From Acidobacteriota bacterium (lineage in GTDB: Bacteria; Acidobacteriota; Terriglobia; Terriglobales; Acidobacteriaceae), in assembly GCA_018268755.1 (NCBI GenBank), contig JAFDVW010000013.1:186001-250000 (forward strand): DNA of 64,000 bases, written 5' to 3'. Every line of letters begins with the position of its first letter. Positions within the stretch are counted from its first letter, which is position 1. Shown here piece by piece: positions 35,692 to 43,850 of this stretch. The notes under the pieces were generated by a model. The model ran no database searches, had not been told where the DNA came from, and saw only the letters and a list, made by a program, of their open reading frames with translations. The position numbers were made by a program, and so were the translations under genes.

Positions 35692-35719
35692 ACACTAGCA
35701 GACTTACATAAACTGTCAA
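35692..35719 (-). promoter_or_regulatory. Sigma-70-like promoter for ceramidase-like gene
   Basis: On the minus strand TTGACA (35719-35714) is followed after 16 bases by TAGTGT (35697-35692). The sequence upstream is A/T-rich. The start of transcription would be near 35685, leaving a leader of about 155 bases. Confidence 0.6.
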
Positions 35720-36105
35720 TATAAAGTTGGTGATAAAATTCCAATATTTCCGGTTCTTATAATGATTAAATAGAAATGTTGGCGAAGAGAGGGCAGGAGG
35801 CAAAGGGGCGGCAATTGGCTTTCCCGGCCGGATTTGATATGGTCTTGCTCGCATGACATCGATTGCTCTGACTGCCCAACCGGAGCGTTTGCAAGGTGAT
35901 GGCGGTGCAGTCGCTGCCGGCCGGACGCCGGATTTGCGTAGGCCATTTCTTCCCCTTTCGTCCCACGGCTAAAATTCCGCCTGAGCCCGTTGGTTCTTCT
36001 GGAACACGCCGGTTTCAGAAAGCTAGGGGTGGCGGCAGCATGCTCCCCGCAAGGCAAAGATTATGATGTTGTTTTTCTATTGCTAGATTTGCAGGTGACC
36101 TACGA

Positions 36106-37347
36106 ATGCCAAAAATGCCTTTATCCCCGCTTCATACCCTGCACAGCTTGCAGGTCGTTCGCGCCGAAGGTTCCATCTCTCGCGCCCACCTGGCGGAGAA
36201 GACCGGCCATAGTCCGTTTCTCATCTCGAAAATCTGCGACAAGCTGTTGGCCGCAGGGTTTGTCAGCGAGGCCGGCCAGGGGGATTCCACCGGCGGACGC
36301 CGTCCTACGCTCTTGTCGCTCAAACCCGGATTGGGGCGATTGCTGGGGATCCATCTGGGAACGGTCAACGTTCGCATCGCCATGACCGACTTTCGCGGCG
36401 AGCTGATTGAGTATGCCAAGGCGGAAAGCCACTGCAATCTGGGGCCGGAAGTTGCCATGCAGCATCTCATCGACCTGGTCGACCAGATGCTCAAAAAGAC
36501 CGGAGTCAGCTACTCCGAATTGGACGGAATTGGCATCGGAGCTTCCGGCGTAGTGGAGCGGAACACGGGCACCACGCTTTTCTGGCCCAAGCTTCCCCTC
36601 TGGATCAATGTTCCGGTGCGCAAGATCTTTGAAGAACGCTATAAGACGGTGGTTGAGGTGGAAGACACTTCGCGCACCCAGGCCTTCGCGGAATATCGCC
36701 TGGGGGGCGTGGATTCGGCCAAACATTTCGTGTATGTGGCGGTGGGTGCGGGCATCGGAGCCGCACTTTTTTTTAATGGGCAGTTGTATTCCGGGGGCGC
36801 CGGTTTTGCCGGCGAGTTTGGCCATATGTCGATCTCCGAGACCGGCCCGCTTTGTTCCTGCGGCAACCGCGGTTGCCTGGAGACCATCGTGTCGGCCGCG
36901 GCCCTCATCCGCAAGGCCCGTCATGGCATTTCGGGCGGGCTGAGCAACGCCTTGATGAAGATGTCGCTGGGCAATTCCGCCAACCTTTCCGTGGAAATGC
37001 TGGCCCAGGCGGCGCGCGACGGCGACCGTTTTTCCCTGCGCCTTCTGGCCGAGACCGGCACCCAGTTAGGACGGGGCCTGGTCGGGCTCATTAACCTGCT
37101 GAACCCCGAACTCATCGTCATCGGCGGCGGTGTGGCCTCGGCGATCGGGGAACTGATCCTGCCCGAGATCGAGCGCACCGTACGGGAAAGGGCCATGATT
37201 CAGGGGGGAGACAAACAGGTGCGAATTCAAATTTCTAAATTGCAGGAGAGAGACTGGGCGGTGGGCGCGACGCTGCTGGTGGTGGAGCGGGCCCTGGCCA
37301 AATCTTTCACCGAGAAGACCGAGCCGAAGAAGCGGGCCGCCTCCTAA
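36106..37347 (+). CDS. ROK-family transcriptional regulator
   Basis: The 413-residue protein has an N-terminal winged helix (SRAHLAEKTGHSPFLISKIC; residues ~10-65) and a ROK sugar-kinase-like domain: LGIHLGTVNVRIAMTD, GIGIGASGVVE, VYVAVGAGIGAALFFNGQLY, FAGEFGHMSI, and the zinc motif CSCGNRGCLE. NagC/Mlc/XylR-type repressors release DNA when they bind a sugar or sugar phosphate. It is encoded inside the glycoside hydrolase locus and is the only dedicated sugar-responsive regulator seen, so it probably controls nearby operons. Which DNA site it binds is unknown; A/T-rich elements upstream of the sugar genes are candidates. Confidence 0.92.
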   Translation: MPKMPLSPLHTLHSLQVVRAEGSISRAHLAEKTGHSPFLISKICDKLLAAGFVSEAGQGDSTGGRRPTLLSLKPGLGRLLGIHLGTVNVRIAMTDFRGELIEYAKAESHCNLGPEVAMQHLIDLVDQMLKKTGVSYSELDGIGIGASGVVERNTGTTLFWPKLPLWINVPVRKIFEERYKTVVEVEDTSRTQAFAEYRLGGVDSAKHFVYVAVGAGIGAALFFNGQLYSGGAGFAGEFGHMSISETGPLCSCGNRGCLETIVSAAALIRKARHGISGGLSNALMKMSLGNSANLSVEMLAQAARDGDRFSLRLLAETGTQLGRGLVGLINLLNPELIVIGGGVASAIGELILPEIERTVRERAMIQGGDKQVRIQISKLQERDWAVGATLLVVERALAKSFTEKTEPKKRAAS

Positions 37348-37605
37348 ACGACTTCCTCATGGGTCCGGCGGGGCAGGGATGTTCCCGCCGGAATCTTCGC
37401 CCCGTTCTGCTGATTTACCGACCGCTGTCTCCCTACTTCTCGCCTCGTCCCATCCATTTCCCCATGGCTGTTTAATCGGCCGCATTCTTCCGGGCCAAGG
37501 CGCGCTTTTCCGGTGGCCCGAGGCTTCTGCGTGAAGCCGGGTAGCGGAGGCGGGGGCGGGGAACAATTGTCCGGGGATAATCTCTTTAATAAGTAGAACT
37601 ATATG

Positions 37606-37629
37606 GTAATTCCATGATAAGCCGATTAC
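37606..37629. promoter_or_regulatory. Inverted repeat GTAAT...ATTAC
   Basis: GTAATTCC (37606-37613) pairs at its outer five bases with ATTAC (37625-37629). The octamer GTAATTCC recurs at 59723, also followed by an inverted ATTAC, in the divergent AgaS promoter region. It may be a shared operator. Confidence 0.35.
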
Positions 37630-37637
37630 TTCATATT

Positions 37638-37645
37638 TTTTTATA
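37638..37645. promoter_or_regulatory. TTTTTATA element upstream of polyol dehydrogenase
   Basis: TTTTTATA within a run ATTTTTTTATATAG, 11 bases upstream of the -35-like box; it could be an UP element or operator. See the other copies at 20785, 43579, 43599 and 53300. Confidence 0.35.
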
Positions 37646-37655
37646 TAGAAGTGGC

Positions 37656-37684
37656 TGGACAGGCTTGCGCCTCTACGCTAGTAT
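37656..37684 (+). promoter_or_regulatory. Sigma-70-like promoter for polyol dehydrogenase operon
   Basis: TGGACA (37656-37661) and TAGTAT (37679-37684) are separated by 17 bases. The predicted transcript starts about 12 bases before the TTG start codon, giving a very short leader. Confidence 0.55.
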
Positions 37685-37702
37685 CGCCTTGGGTGAAATG
37701 AC

Positions 37703-38713
37703 TTGAGGAAACTGGTTTGGCTCGGGAAAGATAACTTCCTCCTGGAACAGCTTGCGGGCTCCCCTCCTACGCCCAGGGAAGACGAAGTGCTGTTAAAGGT
37801 GCGAAGCGTGGGCATTTGTGGCACCGATATTCACATCATGAAGGGGGCCTTTCCTGCCGCCCAGCCGCCCATGGTCCTGGGACACGAGATATCCGGAGAG
37901 ATTGTCGCCACCGGCGGACAGGTCAAGCGGGTGCGCGAAGGAGACCGGGTCACCGTGGATGCGGTGGCGGGTTGCGGGAAGTGCGAGCTGTGCCGGCAGT
38001 CGCGAGTGCAGTTTTGTGCCAATGGATTTGAGTTTGGAATTACCCGCGATGGTGGCTGCCAGGACTACCTGGTGCTGCCAGAGCGGAATGTGTATCCCAT
38101 TCCTCCCGGCATGTCCTTCGAGGAAGCTGCCGTGCTGGACATGGAAGTCTATAACGCGGTGCGCAAATGCGGCATTGAGCGAGGCGATTCCGTCTTGGTG
38201 TTGGGGGCCGGTCCGATCGGATTGATAGCCTGCCAGGTGGCCCGCGTACTTGGGGCCGGGCACATCACGCTGGGCGAGGTTTTGAAAAGCCGCCTGGATA
38301 CGGCCGAGCCCCTGGGCATGGCGGACGCTTATCTGCAAGTGCAGGGCGCCTCCTCGGGGAATGGAAATGTGGCCGGACAGTTTCAAGTGGTGATCGACTG
38401 CGCCGGGACCTCGGGCAGTTTCAAGTATGCTTTAAAGGCGGTGCGGACGTGCGGCCGCGTGCTCTTGTACGGAGTTTTTGAACATCCCGTCGATCAGATC
38501 GATATGAATGAGATCGTCTTGAAAGACCTGGTGGTGTTCGGCTCGCAAAGCGACCGAGACGGGTGGGAAGAAGTGATCGACCTGGTAAGCGCCGGGGCCA
38601 TCGATCTGAGGCGCTTAATTACCGATCGTTTTTCGCTGGAAGAGGCGCCCAAGGGGTATAGCCTGGTGGAAAGCCGCGTTCCCGATTCCATTAAAGCGGT
38701 CCTGTTGGTGTAA
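37703..38713 (+). CDS. Zinc-dependent alcohol/polyol dehydrogenase
   Basis: The 336-residue medium-chain dehydrogenase shows the catalytic zinc sites GICGTDIH (Cys) and VLGHEISG (His-Glu), a complete structural zinc lobe CGKCELCRQSRVQFC, and the NAD loop VLGAGPIGLIACQVARVLGA. Such enzymes oxidise polyols or sugars such as galactitol, sorbitol or threonine. Unlike the glucose dehydrogenase at 5196, both zinc sites are intact. The start is TTG, since no in-frame ATG lies before the first beta-strand. The last 14 bases, including the stop codon, are tandemly duplicated. GH30 follows 60 bases later. Confidence 0.88.
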   Translation: MRKLVWLGKDNFLLEQLAGSPPTPREDEVLLKVRSVGICGTDIHIMKGAFPAAQPPMVLGHEISGEIVATGGQVKRVREGDRVTVDAVAGCGKCELCRQSRVQFCANGFEFGITRDGGCQDYLVLPERNVYPIPPGMSFEEAAVLDMEVYNAVRKCGIERGDSVLVLGAGPIGLIACQVARVLGAGHITLGEVLKSRLDTAEPLGMADAYLQVQGASSGNGNVAGQFQVVIDCAGTSGSFKYALKAVRTCGRVLLYGVFEHPVDQIDMNEIVLKDLVVFGSQSDRDGWEEVIDLVSAGAIDLRRLITDRFSLEEAPKGYSLVESRVPDSIKAVLLV

Positions 38714-38728
38714 GCCTGTTGGTGTAAG
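38701..38728 (+). repeat. 14-bp tandem duplication across a stop codon
   Basis: CCTGTTGGTGTAAG occurs twice in direct succession (38701-38714, 38715-38728). The first copy encodes the last residues and the TAA stop of the polyol dehydrogenase; the second repeats them downstream out of frame. Confidence 0.9.
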
Positions 38729-38773
38729 CCTGAAAAGCGCGCATAGGTTGGGTTCCTGGTCAGGTGCACTCAT

Positions 38774-40225
38774 ATGGCAATCCTGAAATCATCGCGTGGC
38801 GGATGTTATATCCGGCCGGTCCTGCTGCTGGCTGGTTGTCTGTTCCTGTTTTTGGGGTTGCGCAGCTCCGCGCAGGAAGTGCAGGTCGTGGTTTCTTCCG
38901 ATGGCGGAGACCGCCTGGCTTCCAAGCCGCCGGCCCGCTTTGTGGCCCAAGCGTCCTCGCAAAAAGAGAAATTCGAGATCCGCGACGGGGTGCGCTACCA
39001 GAAGATCGATGGCTTCGGCGCTTCTTTTCTGGAAGCCGGCCTCATCTGCATCAACGATCTGGCGCCGGAACAGCAGGAACAAGTGTTCCGCGCGCTTTTC
39101 GATCTCCAAAACGGCGCGGGTTTTTCCGCCATGAAGACGGTCCTGGCTTCCACCGACTTCATGTCCGCGGGGCCGTTTTACAGCTATGCGCCCACTCCCG
39201 GCGATGTAGAGATGAAAGATTTCTCCATCGCGCGCGACCTGGGCCCGAACGGGCAAATCACCTATATCAAGCGCGCCCGCCGCTATGGAAATTTTGTCCT
39301 GCAAGCCACCATGGATTTTCCGCCCGATTGGATGTGGCTGGCCTATCCGGACGTGGACCCGCAATACTATGACGCCCTCTCCCGCTACTATCTACGTTAC
39401 TTGCAGGAATATGAACGCAATGGGATCTTCATCGACTACCTAAGCCTGTTCAATGAGCCCATCATTTACACGCGGATCCCCTACACCGAGCTGAATGTGT
39501 TGTTGCGCGATCATGTGGGGCCTTTGTTGGAGAAGGAAAAAGTCCGCACCCGGATCATGCCCAGCGAAGCGCCCACGCGCGAGAATGCCGCCCGCAACTA
39601 TCCCATCCTTCTCGATGACCCGGTGACCCGCAAGTACATTGCCGTGCTGCCCTATCACGGCTACGACTTAAAGAACGCAGAGCGCATTGCCGCGCTGCAC
39701 GAAAAGTATCCGCAATATCCGCTGTGGATGACCGAGCTCTGCCATGTGTCTTTGCCGGTCTATGCCTTTGCCGATGGCGACTTTTGGGGTAACCAGATCT
39801 TTGATGACCTGGAGGCGTCGGCCTCTGCGTGGATCTATTGGAATATGGTGCTGGATGAAAATGGCGGTCCCTGGGCCGTGTCCCTGGCGCATGGCAATCC
39901 TGACAACAACCATCAGCATCCTGTCCTGGTAGTGGACCGGCAGAACAAGAAAATCACCTATACCGGTCTTTACTACTATCTGGCGCACTTCAGCAAATTT
40001 GTGCGCCCGGGGGCGGTCCGCATCCAAACCGTTGGCCAAGCTCCCGGGGTGAGAGTGATTTCTTTTGCCACGCCCGATGGGCGCATCGTGACCCAGGCCA
40101 TGAACAGCAATAAGACCGCAGCGGAAATTGATCTGGTCTTCCATGCCATGACCGTCCATCTCAGCCTTCCCGCCATTTCCATCACGACAGCATCCTGGCA
40201 AAGCGGCGCCGCGGTTTCGCAATGA
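38774..40225 (+). CDS. Secreted GH30-family glycosidase
   Basis: The 483-residue protein has a signal peptide (LLLAGCLFLFLGLRSSAQ) and a GH30 barrel: YQKIDGFGASFLEAG, MKTVLASTDFMS, QATMDFPPDWMW, SLFNEPIIYT (acid/base Glu near residue 228), LPYHGYD and WMTELCH (nucleophile Glu near residue 321), then AWIYWNMVLDENGGPW and a C-terminal beta-domain. GH30 includes glucosylceramidases, beta-1,6-glucanases and xylan-acting enzymes; the subfamily cannot be set by eye. It stands between the polyol dehydrogenase and GH2 and is probably cotranscribed with them. Nearness to a ceramidase-like gene is suggestive only. Confidence 0.9.
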   Translation: MAILKSSRGGCYIRPVLLLAGCLFLFLGLRSSAQEVQVVVSSDGGDRLASKPPARFVAQASSQKEKFEIRDGVRYQKIDGFGASFLEAGLICINDLAPEQQEQVFRALFDLQNGAGFSAMKTVLASTDFMSAGPFYSYAPTPGDVEMKDFSIARDLGPNGQITYIKRARRYGNFVLQATMDFPPDWMWLAYPDVDPQYYDALSRYYLRYLQEYERNGIFIDYLSLFNEPIIYTRIPYTELNVLLRDHVGPLLEKEKVRTRIMPSEAPTRENAARNYPILLDDPVTRKYIAVLPYHGYDLKNAERIAALHEKYPQYPLWMTELCHVSLPVYAFADGDFWGNQIFDDLEASASAWIYWNMVLDENGGPWAVSLAHGNPDNNHQHPVLVVDRQNKKITYTGLYYYLAHFSKFVRPGAVRIQTVGQAPGVRVISFATPDGRIVTQAMNSNKTAAEIDLVFHAMTVHLSLPAISITTASWQSGAAVSQ

Positions 40226-40311
40226 AAATCTGGTGGAGTCCCTCGGGGCACCTGAGCTTTTAAAGGCGCTCATCGCAGGGAATCCCATTTTCGAGAATGG
40301 GAAGGGGGCCC

Positions 40312-43300
40312 ATGAAAAATTCCGGCGAAACATCCCGGCGGAGAGAGTTCCTCAAAATAGGCGGAGCGACTCTGGCGGGCCTGCTCGGCCAGGGAGCCGT
40401 GCGGGCGGATGCGGCGGATGCGCCTCCGGCGCCTACCCAAGGGGCCGTCTCGGCACAATCCCTGCAGGGCGAATGGCGGATTGCCACCGACTCCAAAAAT
40501 ATCGGCCGGGAACAGAAATGGTTTGCTTCCGAGGCGATCGAGGGCGCAAAGACCTGCCAGGTCCCCGACATTTTGGAACGGACATTCCCGGGATATGACG
40601 GTGTGGTCTGGTACTGGAAAGACTTCCAAACCAGGCTTCCCAGTCAGGACGAACGGCTGCTGCTGAAGTTTCATGCGGCGGATTATCTGGCCGATGTCTG
40701 GGTCAACGGGCGGCACGTGGCGTCACATGAAGGGGGAGAGACCCCCTTTTCTTGTGACGTGTCACAGGTAGTCAAAGAGGGCCAGAAAAATCGGTTGGTG
40801 GTTCGTCTGGTGAATCCCGGCCTGGAGCCAGTGGATGGTCTGACCCTGGAGAATACGCCGCACGGCATCAAAAACGTTCCCATGTCGGTGGGAAATTTCT
40901 GGAACCCCGGGGGAATCTGGCAGCCGGTGGAGCTTCTGCGTGTACCGGCCATCCGGGTAGAGGATGTTTTCCTTGAACCTCGCCTGGCCGATGGAAGAAT
41001 TGCAGTCCAGGTTTCCCTCACGAATGATACCGGCCGTGAAACCGCAGCCAGCGTTCACTACGAGGTGGCGCCGGCTTCCGGCGGTCCGGTGATTCTCCGT
41101 CATGCCGAGTCCGTGCGTCTTTCCCACACAAAAGACAAAACCATCCATGCCGAACTGACGGTGCCGCAAGCACGGTCCTGGAGCCCGGATGACCCCTATC
41201 TGTACCGGGTCTCGGTCTGCGTGGAAACTCCGGGAAGCTCCCACGCGCAATCGGTACGCTGTGGGTTTCGGGAGTTCCTGTTTCGCGACGGGTATTTCCG
41301 CCTGAACGGGAAGCGGATCTTCCTGAAAAGTACCCACAGCGTCGGGCATTTTCCCATCGGGCAGTACGTGGCCCACGACGCGGAGTTGTTACGGCGTGAG
41401 TTGATTTACGCGAAGACGATGGGCTTCAACGCGGTCCGTTGGCTGGGAAGGATGATGTTTCCTTCCGAGCTCGATTTCTGCGACGAACTCGGATTGATGG
41501 TCTATCAGGAATGTTACGCCTCGTGGGGGTGGAAAGATTCGCCCCACATGAAAGAGCGGTTTGACCGCTCCCTCCGCGAAATGATTCTGCGCGACCGCAA
41601 TCATCCCGCGCTGGTCATTTGGGGTTTGCTGAATGAAACGCGCGACGGCCCGATTTTTCGCCATGCGGCAGAGTCGCTGCCGCTGGTTCGGGAGCTGGAT
41701 GCGAGCCGGATGGTTCTTTTGGGCAGCGGCCGCTGGGACGCAGAGCTATCCATCGCGTCATTCTCCAATCCACACACCGTGGAGTGGCAGTACGGCTGGG
41801 GAGAGGAAAGCCCGCATTTTCGCCGCTGGCCGGAAAAAGATCTTGCCTCTTCTTTCAACCTGGTGAGAGGAGGATATGTGCCGGGCACCGGCGATGCGCA
41901 TAAATATGTGCCCCGGCCCTGGCGCAAACAAGACCTGGAATTCTTCCGCACTATCGGCGTCGGCAGCGCGAATGTCTTTCTTTCCGAGCATGGCAATGGC
42001 AGCCAGATTGACCCGGTGCGCCTCGTCCGCCTGTTTGAACAAAATGGCGCACGCCCCGATTTGGACGATGCCAAGCTCTATCGCGCAATCCTGGAGCAAC
42101 TGGAAGCCCAGTGGAAACGCTGGGGGCTGGACCAGGTCTTCACTACGCCTTCCGAGATGGTGGCGCAAGGTCTGAGCGTTCACGCCGAGCAGCGTCTGAT
42201 CGCGCTCAATGCGATCCGTTCCAATCCCAAACTGTGTGGATACAACTTGACGGGAATCTGCGACGAAGCAGTAGAGGGTGAAGGACTGATGACGACCTTC
42301 CGGGAGTTGAAGGAAGGTGTCGTCGATGCCATGGTCGATGGATTTTCGCCGCTGCGCTGGTGCCTGTTTGTAGAAGCACTTCACGTCTATCGCGGGGCCA
42401 CCGTCCGCATTGAGGCCGTGCTGGCGAACGAAGATGTGCTGAAGCCCGGGGACTATCCCGTGAAGTTGCGCATCGTGGGCCCGGCCGGCGTGGCTTATGA
42501 GAAGGCTGGGACAATGCGCATCCCGGATCCGAAGAGTTTGCCCGAGCCACCCTTGGTATTTCCCTGGCTGAAAGAAGACATTGTCCTGCAAGGGCCGGCC
42601 GGGAACTATGAAGTTGCGGTGTTTTTTGAAAACGGAGCTGCGGCGGTGGGACGGCAGACGATCCTGGTGGGAGACCCGGCGCGCTTGCAGGTGTCCAAAA
42701 ATCCGGTCACGGTGTGGGACAACAATTCCGAGCTGGCAAACTGGTTCGCGGGAAAGGGGTGTCCTGTCGCCCGCTTTGAACCGGCGCAGTCCCCAACCCG
42801 GCGAGAAGTCATTTTCATTGGTGGCGAATCGGGAGCGCCCCCGCTCGGTGATGCGGCCGCGTACCGCGCGCTGATGTCTCGCGTCGCACAAGGCTCGACT
42901 GCAATCTTCCTGGCCACGCAAGCCCTGGGTACGCCCGAAGATCCGCTCATTTATTTGCCGTTGGCCAAAAGAGGCAAATTGGACGAAGACTCAGCCGGTT
43001 ATTTCTGGGGCCGGGATGACGTCGTCAAGCCTCATCCCATTTTTGACGGGTTGCCGTCCCGCTGCGTCATGGATCTGCGCTTCTATCGGGACGTTGTCCC
43101 TTACAAATCATTCTTAGAGGTCGATGAGAAGGCGGAAGTCGTCGTGCCGTGCTTTGCACTCGGGCGGCCCGGGGGACAGGGGTACTGGTCGGCCGCCAAC
43201 CTGGTCATTTATAGATTTGGCGCAGGCAGGATTGTCGTTTCCACCTTGCGGCTGCTGGAAAACCTGGGCCGACATCCGGCGGCAGACCAGATTCTGCTCA

Positions 43301-43401
43301 ATCTTTTGGCCTATGCTTCCAGCGGGAACGAAAAGCCCTTATCCCTTTTGCCGCAAGACTTCGCGGCGCAATTGAAGGCGGTGGGATATCCGGACAACTA
43401 A
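40312..43401 (+). CDS. Tat-exported GH2-family glycosidase
   Basis: The 1029-residue protein starts with a twin-arginine signal (SRRREFLKIGGATLAGLLG). The GH2 order follows: a sugar-binding jelly roll (YLADVWVNGRHVASHEGG, GGIWQPVELL), an Ig-like domain, and a barrel with NHPALVIWGLLNETRDG (acid/base Glu near residue 442) and FLSEHGNGS (nucleophile Glu near residue 559). GH2 covers beta-galactosidase, beta-glucuronidase and beta-mannosidase; which one is not decided. The last ~230 residues (VIFIGGESGAPPL, RVAQGSTAIFLATQ) form an added flavodoxin- or amidotransferase-like domain. A hairpin at 40284-40301 lies just before the ribosome-binding region. Confidence 0.9.
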   Translation: MKNSGETSRRREFLKIGGATLAGLLGQGAVRADAADAPPAPTQGAVSAQSLQGEWRIATDSKNIGREQKWFASEAIEGAKTCQVPDILERTFPGYDGVVWYWKDFQTRLPSQDERLLLKFHAADYLADVWVNGRHVASHEGGETPFSCDVSQVVKEGQKNRLVVRLVNPGLEPVDGLTLENTPHGIKNVPMSVGNFWNPGGIWQPVELLRVPAIRVEDVFLEPRLADGRIAVQVSLTNDTGRETAASVHYEVAPASGGPVILRHAESVRLSHTKDKTIHAELTVPQARSWSPDDPYLYRVSVCVETPGSSHAQSVRCGFREFLFRDGYFRLNGKRIFLKSTHSVGHFPIGQYVAHDAELLRRELIYAKTMGFNAVRWLGRMMFPSELDFCDELGLMVYQECYASWGWKDSPHMKERFDRSLREMILRDRNHPALVIWGLLNETRDGPIFRHAAESLPLVRELDASRMVLLGSGRWDAELSIASFSNPHTVEWQYGWGEESPHFRRWPEKDLASSFNLVRGGYVPGTGDAHKYVPRPWRKQDLEFFRTIGVGSANVFLSEHGNGSQIDPVRLVRLFEQNGARPDLDDAKLYRAILEQLEAQWKRWGLDQVFTTPSEMVAQGLSVHAEQRLIALNAIRSNPKLCGYNLTGICDEAVEGEGLMTTFRELKEGVVDAMVDGFSPLRWCLFVEALHVYRGATVRIEAVLANEDVLKPGDYPVKLRIVGPAGVAYEKAGTMRIPDPKSLPEPPLVFPWLKEDIVLQGPAGNYEVAVFFENGAAAVGRQTILVGDPARLQVSKNPVTVWDNNSELANWFAGKGCPVARFEPAQSPTRREVIFIGGESGAPPLGDAAAYRALMSRVAQGSTAIFLATQALGTPEDPLIYLPLAKRGKLDEDSAGYFWGRDDVVKPHPIFDGLPSRCVMDLRFYRDVVPYKSFLEVDEKAEVVVPCFALGRPGGQGYWSAANLVIYRFGAGRIVVSTLRLLENLGRHPAADQILLNLLAYASSGNEKPLSLLPQDFAAQLKAVGYPDN

Positions 43402-43578
43402 GCTTCCTCCTCTATTTCTTGCAGAAGAGGGGAAAGGTTGTGGAGGCGAGAATGGCTCGGGCGCACGACCGTCAGATCCGAAACTTCGGCTTATTAAGGC
43501 GAAGAGGTTTGGGGGAGCTTTGGTCGCAATTCCGTGCTTTTATGAATAAAACGTATAATCAATCAATCAATTGCCGTT

Positions 43579-43586
43579 TTTTTATA
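43579..43586. promoter_or_regulatory. TTTTTATA element upstream of TonB receptor (1)
   Basis: TTTTTATA within TTTTTTTATAAAAG, in the A/T island about 35 bases upstream of a TTGACA box. Confidence 0.35.
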
Positions 43587-43598
43587 AAAGTTCTTATC

Positions 43599-43606
43599 TT
43601 TTTATA
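43599..43606. promoter_or_regulatory. TTTTTATA element upstream of TonB receptor (2)
   Basis: A second TTTTTATA, 20 bases (about two helical turns) after the first, ten bases before TTGACA. Confidence 0.35.
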
Positions 43607-43615
43607 TCAAACTTC

Positions 43616-43647
43616 TTGACAAGGGAAATCGCCCTGAGGGATAGTAT
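43616..43647 (+). promoter_or_regulatory. Promoter-like sequence for TonB receptor
   Basis: TTGACA (43616-43621) and TAGTAT (43642-43647) are 20 bases apart, longer than the usual 17; GGGATA at 43638 would give 16. An A/T-rich UP-like stretch lies immediately upstream. Confidence 0.4.
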
Positions 43648-43850
43648 TCGCACCTTAGCGGGGGGAAAGACGCAGTTCCGCGAAAGACCGCCAGCCCATT
43701 TCAATAGGTAAATTATTTTGCTGCCGTCCGAAGAAGGTTTGGGTCAGGGGTGTTCAGACCGGCCTCGCCCGGGCTTGGTGAGTTGCGAGCCGGCGAGCCG
43801 GGTTGAGGTTTGGGGTAGTGCCGTCCGTGCAAATTTCCGAAGGAGACCAC

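Larger units (their letters stand above)
35531..36105. other. 575-bp divergent intergenic region, ceramidase-like gene and ROK regulator
   Basis: I see no credible gene here. The left part (35531-35690) would be the untranslated leader of the ceramidase-like gene and contains mutually exclusive inverted repeats. The middle (35690-35780) is A/T-rich and carries a minus-strand promoter. The rest (35780-36105) has average composition, with only antisense-type open frames, and must hold the ROK promoter, which I could not place. Confidence 0.6.
37348..37702. other. 355-bp intergenic region upstream of polyol dehydrogenase
   Basis: No gene is visible. The first 200 bases have average composition. 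The last 130 bases are A/T-rich and contain an inverted repeat (37606-37629), a TTTTTATA element (37638-37645) and a promoter-like pair (37656-37684). Confidence 0.6.
43402..43850. other. 449-bp region upstream of the first TonB-receptor gene
   Basis: No gene is visible; the short open frames lack plausible starts. Bases 43540-43620 are strongly A/T-rich, with AATC repeated three times (43557-43568) and two TTTTTATA elements. A promoter-like pair follows, then a ~200-base leader rich in G and C before the AAGGAG ribosome-binding site at the receptor start. The leader may be structured, but I could not fit it to a riboswitch I know. Confidence 0.6.

Noticed and set aside
35716..36057. 113-residue minus-strand frame in the ceramidase/ROK gap
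   Set aside because: No ribosome-binding site, no motif, and it runs through the A/T-rich promoter island.
38774..38870. Lipobox-like LAGC in the GH30 signal peptide
   Set aside because: The hydrophobic run continues well past the Cys to a better signal-peptidase I site (SSAQ), so a lipoprotein is unlikely.
40284..40301. Hairpin CCCATT...AATGGG before the GH2 ribosome-binding site
   Set aside because: Six-bp arms only; it could influence translation but is not distinguishable from chance here.
43557..43568. AATC repeated three times
   Set aside because: Too short to call a functional or CRISPR-like repeat; probably simple-sequence slippage in an A/T-rich promoter.
43648..43850. Possible riboswitch in the TonB-receptor leader
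   Set aside because: Some G/C-rich pairings exist, but I could not match the segment to any riboswitch consensus I know, so I report only an intergenic region.
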